18,069 nt of DNA from an uncultured Collinsella sp. (GCA_900550785.1 URTL01000026.1:1-18069); one strand, 5' to 3'; positions 7,216-13,921 are shown, counted from the stretch's first letter. The notes: generated by a model from the letters alone, not told the origin. Made by a program: numbers and translations.

Positions 7216-8631
7216 ATGGCCGAGGTTTGGCGCTTCTTTGCGCATGAGGATGATTTTGCCGATTTGGACAAGGCTGGTGCGTGCGAGCGCCTGGGCCGCG
7301 TGCTATCGTTTCCGACCATCTCGAGCATGGATGCCGAGGCGGTGAACTGGCAGTCGTTCGACGACCTGCGCGCGTATATGCAGCAGGCTTGGCCGCACGT
7401 ATTTACAGCGGGTAAGGTCGAGCTTATCGACCATTCGCTATTGGTGACGCTTAGCGGTTCCGACCCTGCCCTCAAGCCCATTATGCTCATGGGCCACATG
7501 GACGTGGTTCCCGTGGTGCCCGGCACCGAGGACGATTGGACGCACGCCCCCTTTAGCGGGCATGTAGACGACACCTACATTTGGGGTCGCGGCGCCATCG
7601 ATATGAAAGACCAGGTCGCAGGCATTCTCGAGGCGGTTGAGTATGCGCTGGCGCACGGTTGGCAGCACGAGCGCACGCTGCTCCTGGCCTTTGGCCAGGA
7701 CGAGGAGACTACGCAGTACGGCGCAGGCGCCATCGGCCGCGCGCTCGAGGAGCGCGGCATTGAGCTTGAGTACCTGATCGACGAGGGTGACTACCGCATC
7801 GTTCCAGCTGCCGAGTACGGCGCGGGCGAGGGCTGGCTTATGCATGCCGACCTCGCGGAGAAGGGCTACGCCGATATTGTGCTCAAGACGAAGAGTGAGG
7901 GCGGGCATTCGTCCAACCCCTACGGTGGCACTTCGCTCGAGGTGCTCAGCCGTGCCATCACCGCAATCTGCGATATCGAATGGCCGACGCGCGTCACGGA
8001 CCTGCTTGCCGCACAGCTCGTCGAGCTGGGGCTTTACACGGCCGACGAGATTGCCTCCAACAAGGACACCATCGTGCGCGAGTGCCTCGCCAGCAAGAAG
8101 CTCTATCCGCTGGTGACGACCACCTGCGCGCCCACGCAGATCGAGGGTGGCAGCACCGGCGCCAACGTAATGCCGCAGGATATGTGGGCCAACATTAACT
8201 TCCGCATGCTCGAGGGCACGAGCGTGGCCGACGTTGTGGCGCGCTGCCGCGAGGCGGTTGCCGCGGCGGGCCTTGCCGGACGTGTGGAGGTCGAACTTGG
8301 CCCCGGCAGCTCCGAGCCTTCGCCGTCCCCGCGCGTTGGTGGACCGGGACTCGAGGCCGTTCGCGCCATCGCCGCCCGCTATTTCCGTGATCCAAAGGGG
8401 ACGGAGGAAAACGGATCATTCGAGCCGTTGGCGATTGTCCCCTCGACCGTGATCGGCGCGACCGACGCTGCCAACTACCAGCGCATTTGCTCCGAGTGCA
8501 TTCGCTTCTCGGCCTTTGTGGTCGACGATGACGAGTGCGATCGCGGCGTCCACGGCACCAACGAGCGCATTACCCGCCGCGCCTACCTCCAGGGTGTCCG
8601 CTTCCTCGTCGCCCTGATCCATACGCTTTAG
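7216..8631 (+). CDS. M20-family metallopeptidase (carboxypeptidase S/PM20D1-like)
   Basis: A 471-residue zinc peptidase or amidohydrolase with no signal peptide, so cytoplasmic. Metal-site motifs are complete: H94 and D96 in LMGHMDVVPV, D129 in GRGAIDMKDQ, the catalytic pair E163-E164 in GQDEET, D189-E190, and the late histidine H446 in GVHGTNERI. EGGHSSNP (228-235) and STGANVMP (313-320) belong to the dimerisation (lid) domain. The GATDAANY and HGTNERI motifs point to the carboxypeptidase-S/PM20D1 branch. A polar insertion near 391-403 coincides with a 31-base palindrome-bounded segment (see findings). The start follows GAAAGGA. Placed 72 bases after an amino-acid importer, it may process imported peptides or acyl amino acids; that is inference. 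Confidence 0.9.
   Translation: MAEVWRFFAHEDDFADLDKAGACERLGRVLSFPTISSMDAEAVNWQSFDDLRAYMQQAWPHVFTAGKVELIDHSLLVTLSGSDPALKPIMLMGHMDVVPVVPGTEDDWTHAPFSGHVDDTYIWGRGAIDMKDQVAGILEAVEYALAHGWQHERTLLLAFGQDEETTQYGAGAIGRALEERGIELEYLIDEGDYRIVPAAEYGAGEGWLMHADLAEKGYADIVLKTKSEGGHSSNPYGGTSLEVLSRAITAICDIEWPTRVTDLLAAQLVELGLYTADEIASNKDTIVRECLASKKLYPLVTTTCAPTQIEGGSTGANVMPQDMWANINFRMLEGTSVADVVARCREAVAAAGLAGRVEVELGPGSSEPSPSPRVGGPGLEAVRAIAARYFRDPKGTEENGSFEPLAIVPSTVIGATDAANYQRICSECIRFSAFVVDDDECDRGVHGTNERITRRAYLQGVRFLVALIHTL
8388..8418. repeat. Palindrome-bounded insert inside the M20 gene
   Basis: TGATCC (8388-8393) and GGATCA (8413-8418) bound a purine-rich 19-base interior. In the protein it encodes a stretch of about 12 polar residues beginning RDPKGTEENGS, between two conserved M20 segments where homologues are, from memory, usually shorter. 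It may be an in-frame repeat element. Confidence 0.4.
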
Positions 8632-8665
8632 AATCCGACAAAGGGACTGTCCCTTTGTCGGATTC
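8631..8665. repeat. GACAAAG-type palindrome, copy 2
   Basis: A perfect 35-base palindrome: 16-base arms (8631-8646 and 8650-8665) with the loop CTG. The first base is the last base of the M20 stop codon. No T-tract follows, so it is not a canonical terminator though it may act at the 3' end. The core matches the element at 1907-1939. Confidence 0.8.
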
Positions 8666-8752
8666 CGTGCGGGTTATATGCAGGTTTGCCTGCGCACGCT
8701 ATCATATATGGGTTAGACCGCAATTATGTACCCCATACGCGAAGGGATGCGC

Positions 8753-8779
8753 ATGTATCTGAAGATCGACATGTTCTAG
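8753..8779 (+). other. Possible leader peptide ahead of prfA
   Basis: GAAGGG (8741-8746) precedes an ATG at 8753 by six bases, opening an eight-codon frame (MYLKIDMF) that ends with TAG at 8779. An in-frame ATG at 8747 abuts the ribosome-site-like sequence. It lies 80 bases upstream of prfA. No clear attenuator pair was found between them, so a regulatory role is speculative. Confidence 0.25.
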
Positions 8780-8859
8780 CTGGGCTTACCCCCGCAGCGG
8801 CGCCCCGCGCCCCATCAATTCTGCCGATTTTCGCCTTCACGCATATAAAGGAGTCCGTC

Positions 8860-9927
8860 ATGCGCGACAAGCTCGAAAAGATCATCAAGGCCTACGAGGA
8901 GCTCGAGAAGAAGCTTTCCGACCCGGCCGTCGCCTCCGATATCAAGGAGTTCACGCGTCTCAACAAGGAGTACGCGCACCAGTCCGACCTCATTGCCGCC
9001 TCGCGCGAGTACATCGGCGCGCTCGATGACATCGAGGCTGCCAAGGAAATGCTGCACGATACCACCGATGCCGATGAGAAGGAGATGCTCCAGATGGACA
9101 TCTCCGAAAACGAGGCCAAGCTTCCCCAGCTCGAGGAAGACATCAAGTACATGCTCATCCCGAGCGACCCCAACGACGACAAGAACACCATCGTCGAGAT
9201 CCGCTCCGCCGCCGGTGGCGACGAGGCGGCCATCTTCGCCGGCGATCTGTACAAGATGTACCAGCGCTTTTGCGAGTCGCGCGGCTGGAAGACTACCGTG
9301 CTCGATTCCAGCCCCAGCGAGGCCGGTGGCTTTAAGTCCATCGAGTTCAAGGTCGAGGGCGACCGCGTCTACTCCGTCATGAAGTTCGAGTCCGGCGTGC
9401 ACCGCGTCCAGCGCGTTCCCAAGACTGAGTCCCAGGGCCGCATTCAGACCTCCACGGCTACCGTCGCCGTACTTCCCGAGGCCGAGGAGATCGACGTCCA
9501 GATCAACCAGTCCGACCTGCGCATCGACACCTACTGCGCCTCCGGCCCTGGCGGTCAGTGCGTTAACACCACCTACTCCGCCGTGCGCATCACCCACCTG
9601 CCCACCAACACCGTGGTGCAGTCGCAGGAGCAGCGTTCCCAGATCCAGAACCGCGAGGTCTGCATGCAGATGCTGCGCGCCCGTCTGTACGAGATGGAAC
9701 TCGAGAAGCAGCAGGCCGAGCTCGGTGCCGAGCGCCAGAGCCAGATCGGCCACGGCAACCGTTCCGAGAAGATCCGTACCTACAACCAGCCCCAGGACCG
9801 CGTGACCGATCACCGCATCGGTTTCAACTCCACCTACAACGGCGTCCTTCTGGGTGACCAGCTCGGCACCGTGATCGAGGCGCTCGCTGCCGCCGAGCGA
9901 GCCGAGAAGCTGGCACAGGCCGTTTAA
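8860..9927 (+). CDS. prfA: Peptide chain release factor 1
   Basis: A 355-residue class I release factor that reads UAA and UAG and triggers peptidyl-tRNA hydrolysis on the ribosome. The anticodon-like tripeptide is P187-K-T189 in RVPKTESQGRIQTSTATVAVLPE, the RF1 PxT form (RF2 would carry SPF). The catalytic motif is G231-G232-Q233 within GPGGQCVNTTYSAVRITH. An N-terminal coiled region (1-100) and the C-terminal domain (GHGNRSEKIRTYNQPQDRVTDHR) are as expected and length is normal. Start at 8860: AAAGGAG lies 6 bases upstream. The usual downstream partner prmC (hemK), which methylates the GGQ glutamine, is absent here; instead a repeat-rich gap and a convergent gene follow. Cys and Tyr flanking GGQ, where His/Ser and Asp are common, are noted in findings. 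Confidence 0.97.
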   Translation: MRDKLEKIIKAYEELEKKLSDPAVASDIKEFTRLNKEYAHQSDLIAASREYIGALDDIEAAKEMLHDTTDADEKEMLQMDISENEAKLPQLEEDIKYMLIPSDPNDDKNTIVEIRSAAGGDEAAIFAGDLYKMYQRFCESRGWKTTVLDSSPSEAGGFKSIEFKVEGDRVYSVMKFESGVHRVQRVPKTESQGRIQTSTATVAVLPEAEEIDVQINQSDLRIDTYCASGPGGQCVNTTYSAVRITHLPTNTVVQSQEQRSQIQNREVCMQMLRARLYEMELEKQQAELGAERQSQIGHGNRSEKIRTYNQPQDRVTDHRIGFNSTYNGVLLGDQLGTVIEALAAAERAEKLAQAV

Positions 9928-9955
9928 GTTACGGCGTTTTACCAAACGCCGTAAC
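9928..9955 (+). terminator. prfA: Hairpin directly after the prfA stop codon
   Basis: GTTACGGCGTTT (9928-9939) and AAACGCCGTAAC (9944-9955) pair perfectly over 12 bases with the loop TACC, starting at the base after the stop codon. No T-run follows, so alone it is a weak terminator or an mRNA 3'-end protector. Confidence 0.6.
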
Positions 9956-9968
9956 TGCTCGACGCTGC

Positions 9969-10068
9969 AAACGCCCCTAAGCGGCAATCTGACGTTCAAT
10001 TTCAAGGGCGCGACCAAAAGGTCAGCGCCCTTTCGTTTCACGTTACCTTGCTCGCTTAGGGGCGTTTT
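9969..10068. terminator. Composite nested terminator downstream of prfA
   Basis: Outer arms AAACGCCCCTAAGCG (9969-9983) and CGCTTAGGGGCGTTT (10053-10067) pair perfectly over 15 bases and end in four T. Between them AAGGGCGCGACC (10004-10015) pairs with GGTC-A-GCGCCCTT (10020-10032) around AAAA with one bulged A. Both levels are terminator-like and fairly symmetrical, suiting a site between convergent genes. Confidence 0.7.
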
Positions 10069-10141
10069 CGCTGTCCGTCCTCTATCTGCGGTGTTGCCAT
10101 TGTTGGAAGGCGGCAGTTGAGGACACTTCTTTGGTGCAGGA

Positions 10142-10252
10142 GGCAGCTAATTTGGGACGGGGCTCTTTTTAGCTGCCCTGGCTGCTAATCAGCCAAGCCA
10201 TTCACGCTATCTGCCAGAGTAGCTAAAAGAGCCCCGTCCCAAATTGGCTGCC
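10142..10252. repeat. Large inverted repeat with 32-base arms
   Basis: The left arm (10142-10174, core TTTGGGACGGGGCTCTTTTT) and right arm (10221-10252) pair over 32 positions with one extra T on the left and one T-G pair. The 46-base centre holds another hairpin, TGGCTG-CTAAT-CAGCCA (10179-10195). There is no reading frame of note inside and no obvious target-site duplication. It resembles a small non-autonomous element or an unusually long terminator between convergent genes. Confidence 0.75.
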
Positions 10253-10256
10253 CATG

Positions 10257-10442
10257 GGAAACTGCGACCCGGTTTTTGGCCGAATAGTGGGTCGCAGTTT
10301 CCGGATGGGGTGGGTTGCGGAAAGTGCGACCCGGAATATTGCTCCAAAACGGGATGTCGTTTCCCCAACGGGGCTCAACCGGTAAGTGCATCCCAGTTTG
10401 AGGTGTCAAAACGGGATGCATTTTCCGCGCGGCAGCATCGCC
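10257..10442. repeat. Three 62-base hairpin modules in tandem
   Basis: Modules begin at 10257, 10319 and 10381, each exactly 62 bases: a 14-base left arm, 18-base loop, 14-base right arm and 16-base linker. Module 1 arms pair perfectly (GGAAACTGCGACCC/GGGTCGCAGTTTCC). Module 3 arms (GGTAAGTGCATCCC/GGGATGCATTTTCC) pair with one mismatch and one G-U, with bases changed on both sides compared with module 1. Module 2 is mixed: its left arm resembles module 1 and its right arm module 3. Loops and linkers are poorly conserved. The stretch 10071-10141 before this cluster shows no recognisable feature, and 10443-10467 is a short gap before the gph stop codon. Confidence 0.8.
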
Positions 10443-10467
10443 GCGACCGGGCAGCGCGCCAGCTTCG

Positions 10468-11136
10468 TTACTCGCCCAAGATCAGCTCGGCGAGTGCGTC
10501 TTGGGTGTCCACCACGTAGTCGGCGCCGGCGGCCTCCAGCTCTGCGCGGCCGCGGAAGCCCCAGCTGACACCCACGCTCTTAAGGCCGGCGTTGTGGCCG
10601 GTCAGGATATCGACATTCGAATCGCCCACATAGAGCGTGGTCGCCGGATTGGCGCCCAACTCCTTCATCACGTGCAGCGTGACGGGCGCTTCGGGCTTAG
10701 GCGGAAACGCATCGACACGGCCTTGCACCAGCGCAAAGCGCTCGGAACCAAAGTATTTCTCGATAAGCGGGGCTGCCGAAATATGATCCTTGTTGGTGAG
10801 CACGGCAAGCTGAATGCCCGCGGCGCGCAGACGGTCGAGCATCTCAATCGTGCCGGCGTAGGGGGCGGTGTGGTCCTCCTTGTGCTCGCCGTAATAAGCT
10901 CTAAACTCGGCAAGTGTCTGCTCAAACATACGGCCGTCGCCCGCGTATTCGGCGGGCATAAAGCGCTCGACCAGCTTAAGCATGCCGTTTCCCACTTTGT
11001 AGCGGTACTCGTCCACGGCAAACGTGGGCCAGCCGTGCATCTCGCAGGTATGGTTGCCGGCGGCTGCCAGGTCCTCGAGCGTGTTGAGGATGGTGCCGTC
11101 CAGATCAAAGATCACATGGGAAAAAGCTGCTGCCAT
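10468..11136 (-). CDS. HAD-family phosphatase, phosphoglycolate phosphatase-like
   Basis: A 222-residue cytoplasmic HAD hydrolase. Motif I is D11-L-D13-G-T (nucleophile and acid/base), motif II T114 in AVLTNKDH, motif III K147 in FPPKPEAP, and motif IV G171-D172-S-N-V-D176. The helical cap inserted after motif I (about 18-85) makes it a C1-cap enzyme of the Gph/PpaX type. Phosphoglycolate is the usual guess, but pyrophosphate or sugar phosphates are possible. The start at 11136 is chosen because GGGAG lies 5 bases upstream; an in-frame ATG at 11151 lacks a ribosome site. It converges with prfA across the repeat cluster, and lies 182 bases downstream of the PRD regulator gene on the same strand. 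Confidence 0.9.
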   Translation of the reverse strand: MAAAFSHVIFDLDGTILNTLEDLAAAGNHTCEMHGWPTFAVDEYRYKVGNGMLKLVERFMPAEYAGDGRMFEQTLAEFRAYYGEHKEDHTAPYAGTIEMLDRLRAAGIQLAVLTNKDHISAAPLIEKYFGSERFALVQGRVDAFPPKPEAPVTLHVMKELGANPATTLYVGDSNVDILTGHNAGLKSVGVSWGFRGRAELEAAGADYVVDTQDALAELILGE

Positions 11137-11170
11137 GAAAGCTCCCGTCATTGGGTTTAAATCGCACCCC

Positions 11171-11176
11171 ATAATA
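11171..11176 (-). promoter_or_regulatory. Candidate -10 box for the HAD phosphatase gene
   Basis: TATTAT (read leftward) sits 34 bases before the start codon, the right distance for a promoter with a short leader. No good -35 is seen. The rest of 11137-11318 shows no other clear signal. Confidence 0.3.
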
Positions 11177-11318
11177 CTGGGCTTTCGCGTTGGGCGTGCT
11201 TGGAATCTGAACATCTCCAGGGATATCAAGCCACATCGCACCAGTCGTGCAATTCCGCCCTAGCAAATTCTCGGCAGCTGCTCTCCTACGAGCATGTCGA
11301 GGATGCGGGTCGAGCCCT

Positions 11319-13289
11319 CTACCCGATACCGTCGGTAAACGCAGCCAGAAACTCCTCGAACGTGTCGGTCTGCATGAGCCTCATCGTTGTCTCTACCGAG
11401 GAGAACACCTCGATAATCAGGTCGAGCACATCTCTAAAGAGCCCCATGTCCTCCTGTGCGATGCCTATAAGCAGCGCAAACCGCACGTTGTGGCGTCCCC
11501 AGGGAATCGGGGCGTCATTGTGGGCCACGGCGATAAACGAACGCTCGGGATATATCGAGATCGCGTGGGGCATGGCAAGGCTGTCGGTAAACGCCGTCGA
11601 CGAGACGCTCTCGCGCAGATGCACGTCAGCGATATACTCGGGCGTTGCGAGTCCCTGAGCGGCCAAAAGCTCTCCCATTCGGTCGATGCAGCTTGTGGCG
11701 TCGTTTGCGTCTACGTTGCGCATAAACAGCCCCGGCTGCAGCAGGCGTCCCAAAAGGCCCTGGGCATAGAGACGCCGCCGTCGCTCTTGGATGGCGCAAA
11801 GCCGATCGCGGATCTTTCGCACGTTTTGCTTAGTGAGGATTGGCCCGATCAAGATCTTGGTGCTGCCGCCGCAAACCGGCACGTCGATCGTGGTGACCAC
11901 CACGTCGCTCTCGGGGGGATCGGCCAGGTAGTCATCACAGCTCATCACGGCAACAACACTTATGGCGTCGCCAAACTCGGCCTTGAGGTCGTCGACGAGT
12001 CTGCGTGCAAAATCGTGATACTCCTCGATAATCACCGTGCAGGTGATGGCACCGTCGGGTGCGGAGAACTTCTCAAAATAGGCGCCGATGTGAAAGGCGA
12101 TAAACGCGATTTCATTCTCGCCTACCTCAACATTCATGGCGGTCGAGAAACGGTGGGCGATATAGACCGCCATGTCGTAGACCGGTGCGTGTTCGCTTTT
12201 GATCTGCGCGGCGAGCGGGTTGGGGTAGCTTACGTGGTAGACGGCGCGCTGGTAGGCGTTAAACATATGCAGGACGAGCTGCAGGCGCATAGGCTCGTCG
12301 ATAAAGCGCGGCAGGTTGTAGCGCTCGCCGCACTCGTCGAGAATCCCCAGGACCATGTCAACAAAATCGCGGTCGATGATGCTCGCGAGCTTCTCGCGGT
12401 TGAGGTCGCCAAAATCACAGCGCTCGACGGAAAGCGCCAAAAGCAGCAGGATCTGCTGAAAATCGGCATGCGGGATGGCACAGCCAAACTCCTTCTCAAA
12501 GTAGGCGGCGATGCGCTGGGCGCAGTGCACAATCTGCTCGCGTTGCCCAAGCTGCGCCACCAGGCCGTCTCCGTCGATGGGGCCGTCCACCTCGCTGAGC
12601 TCGTTGTTCGAGGTGAGCCTGATGATGATCACCAGCAGGTGCATAAGCAGGTTGGAGAACGCGTAGTCGTTGATAAACAGGTCCGAGCGCTGGCAGATCT
12701 CGACCAGGCTCGAGAGGGTCGCCTGCACGTCAAAGCTGGGAAACATGTTCTCGAGCGTCTTGGTCGAGGTGAAGTAGCCATAGGAGTTGTGGGTGGCTAT
12801 GTGGCCGAGAAGTTTGCGCTTGTCGGCCTCGCGCCCCGTGAGCGTCATGCGGTAGTCGTGCGTCTCGACATTGAGGCCAAACTGTCGCACGAGCGCACGC
12901 ACCTGCGGCATCACGGAGCTCTGAAACGTGCTCTCGCTGATAAAGAGTTCATCGGCGATATCAAAGACGGAGAGTCCACCGCGTGCGTTGACGAGGCGCG
13001 AGATGGTAAAGTCGCGTCGCGTATCGGTGCCGGCGGGGGCGATATCAGTGTTGCCGGGGAGGGAGGTCGGGGCATTGTCGGCGGCCGACGCTGTTGCAGC
13101 GAGGCGATATCCCTCTTTAGATGATTCGATATGTCGTGCGCCGGTCTCGTTGACCTCGGCAACATAGTTGCGGATGCTGCGCTCGCTTGCGCCCAATAAG
13201 CTGGCGAGCATAGATGAGGATACCCAGGAGCTGCTGTTTTCGAGCACATTGATCATGCGGTTGATGCGGTTCTGCTTAGCGCTCGCCAT
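11319..13289 (-). CDS. PRD-containing PTS-regulated transcription activator (LicR/MtlR-like)
   Basis: A 656-residue regulator. In order: an N-terminal winged HTH (about 5-60), a second HTH/Mga-like domain (about 95-150), two PTS regulation domains (about 185-290 and 305-410, with conserved H217, H341 and H400, the last in FIAFHIGAYFEK), an EIIB-like region (about 412-510) and an EIIA domain of the mannitol/fructose class (about 535-656) with phosphorylatable H575 in LAMPHA. The EIIB-like part lacks a clear P-loop cysteine motif. In this family, phosphorylation by HPr and EII proteins switches the protein between active and inactive forms according to sugar supply. It is divergent from the PTS operon, which strongly suggests it controls that operon. 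The start at 13289 follows GGGAG with 8-base spacing. Confidence 0.92.
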   Translation of the reverse strand: MASAKQNRINRMINVLENSSSWVSSSMLASLLGASERSIRNYVAEVNETGARHIESSKEGYRLAATASAADNAPTSLPGNTDIAPAGTDTRRDFTISRLVNARGGLSVFDIADELFISESTFQSSVMPQVRALVRQFGLNVETHDYRMTLTGREADKRKLLGHIATHNSYGYFTSTKTLENMFPSFDVQATLSSLVEICQRSDLFINDYAFSNLLMHLLVIIIRLTSNNELSEVDGPIDGDGLVAQLGQREQIVHCAQRIAAYFEKEFGCAIPHADFQQILLLLALSVERCDFGDLNREKLASIIDRDFVDMVLGILDECGERYNLPRFIDEPMRLQLVLHMFNAYQRAVYHVSYPNPLAAQIKSEHAPVYDMAVYIAHRFSTAMNVEVGENEIAFIAFHIGAYFEKFSAPDGAITCTVIIEEYHDFARRLVDDLKAEFGDAISVVAVMSCDDYLADPPESDVVVTTIDVPVCGGSTKILIGPILTKQNVRKIRDRLCAIQERRRRLYAQGLLGRLLQPGLFMRNVDANDATSCIDRMGELLAAQGLATPEYIADVHLRESVSSTAFTDSLAMPHAISIYPERSFIAVAHNDAPIPWGRHNVRFALLIGIAQEDMGLFRDVLDLIIEVFSSVETTMRLMQTDTFEEFLAAFTDGIG

Positions 13290-13327
13290 GGTTTTTCTCC
13301 CAGAGATGATCGGCAGATAGGGTGTAC

Positions 13328-13365
13328 CGCCCCATGGTATCTCAGGGAAAGGCGGGGCGTCTTTT
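13328..13365. promoter_or_regulatory. Hairpin in the upstream region of the PRD regulator
   Basis: CGCCCC (13328-13333) pairs with GGGGCG (13354-13359), followed rightward by TCTTTTT. It looks like a weak rightward terminator. Read leftward it would fall in the regulator's 5' leader or promoter. Purpose unclear. Confidence 0.35.
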
Positions 13366-13370
13366 TCAAT

Positions 13371-13444
13371 TTGCCGCCCAAGCGGAAAACCGCCCGGCTT
13401 GCCGTGCAAGCGGAATATCTGCCGCCTTGCCGCCATGCGGCAAA
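13371..13444. promoter_or_regulatory. Three phased operator-like dyads upstream of the PTS operon
   Basis: TTGCCGCCCAAGCGGAAA (13371-13388), TTGCCGTGCAAGCGGAAT (13399-13416) and TTGCCGCCATGCGGCAAA (13427-13444) start exactly 28 bases apart. Each is a dyad of the form TTGCCGC-N3/4-GCGGMAA. A lone half-site GCGGCAA follows at 13455-13461. The remainder of the 302-base divergent region is described in the neighbouring entries. Confidence 0.7.
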
Positions 13445-13451
13445 AAGACGG

Positions 13452-13482
13452 TTGGCGGCAAGAACCCTCTGCCGCGTATAGT
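13452..13482 (+). promoter_or_regulatory. Candidate promoter of the PTS operon
   Basis: TATAGT (13477-13482) is a good -10. The only -35-like hexamer, TTGGCG (13452-13457), is poor and 19 bases away. A weak -35 with dyads upstream fits an activator-dependent promoter. The inferred transcript start is near 13489, leaving a leader of about 100 bases. Confidence 0.45.
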
Positions 13483-13531
13483 GCAGTCACGGTCAAGGGC
13501 GGCCGGGTCGACACGGACGCCCAAGAACATG

Positions 13532-13570
13532 GCGGGGCCCGCGGCGGCATCGGAGCCGCCTTGGGCCCGC
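13532..13570 (+). promoter_or_regulatory. Stable leader hairpin before the EIIB gene
   Basis: GCGGGGCCC (13532-13540) pairs with GGGCCCGC (13563-13570) with one bulged G, and inside it GGCGGC (13543-13548) pairs with GCCGCC (13555-13560). It ends 8 bases before AAAGGAG. GCCCAAG (13519-13525) could instead pair with CTTGGGC (13560-13566), opening the hairpin, so a switch is possible. Confidence 0.45.
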
Positions 13571-13591
13571 TTATTGGGAAAGGAGTACCCC

Positions 13592-13921
13592 ATGGCAGAC
13601 GAGAACGGCACCGTCCGTATTCTTCTCGCTTGCGGCATCGGTGCCTCGACCGGCTTTATGGCGGCGGGCATGCGCAAGGTCGCAAAGTCCAAGGGCCTTG
13701 ACTGCACCATCAAGGCAGTCAGCAAGTCCGAGATCATGGACTACGCAGATAAGATCGACATCCTTCTGCTCGGCCCGCACTTCGCCTCCGAGGTGCCCGA
13801 GATTCAGTCTCAGGTGGCATCTCACGGCGTGAAGGTCATGGCCATCGACCCCGAATATTATGCGGCGCTCGACGGCGAGAGCATTCTCGAGGATGCCTAC
13901 GACCTGCTTGACGAGGACTAG
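13592..13921 (+). CDS. PTS EIIB component, lactose/cellobiose family
   Basis: A 109-residue cytoplasmic phosphocarrier that takes phosphate from EIIA and passes it to the sugar during transport. The phosphorylated cysteine is C14 in ILLACGIGASTGFMAAGMRK, equivalent to the family's CxxGxST loop. The rest follows the small alpha/beta fold with DILLLGPHFASEVPEI (56-71). Length is standard. The start follows AAAGGAG. First gene of the operon, 11 bases before the EIIC gene. Confidence 0.93.
   Translation: MADENGTVRILLACGIGASTGFMAAGMRKVAKSKGLDCTIKAVSKSEIMDYADKIDILLLGPHFASEVPEIQSQVASHGVKVMAIDPEYYAALDGESILEDAYDLLDED

Noticed and set aside
10142..10252. Insertion sequence
   Set aside because: No transposase frame fits in 111 bases and no target-site duplication is evident; at most a non-autonomous element.
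10257..10442. CRISPR-like array because of regular 62-base spacing
   Set aside because: Repeats alternate in orientation and form hairpins; loops of 18 and linkers of 16 bases are too short for spacers and no cas genes are present.
11247..13124. Long plus-strand frame opposite the PRD regulator
   Set aside because: Same codon-shadow pattern; the minus strand has clear HTH, PRD and EIIA domains.
13328..13365. Terminator for the PRD regulator
   Set aside because: It lies at the 5' side of that gene and points the other way; kept only as an unexplained hairpin.
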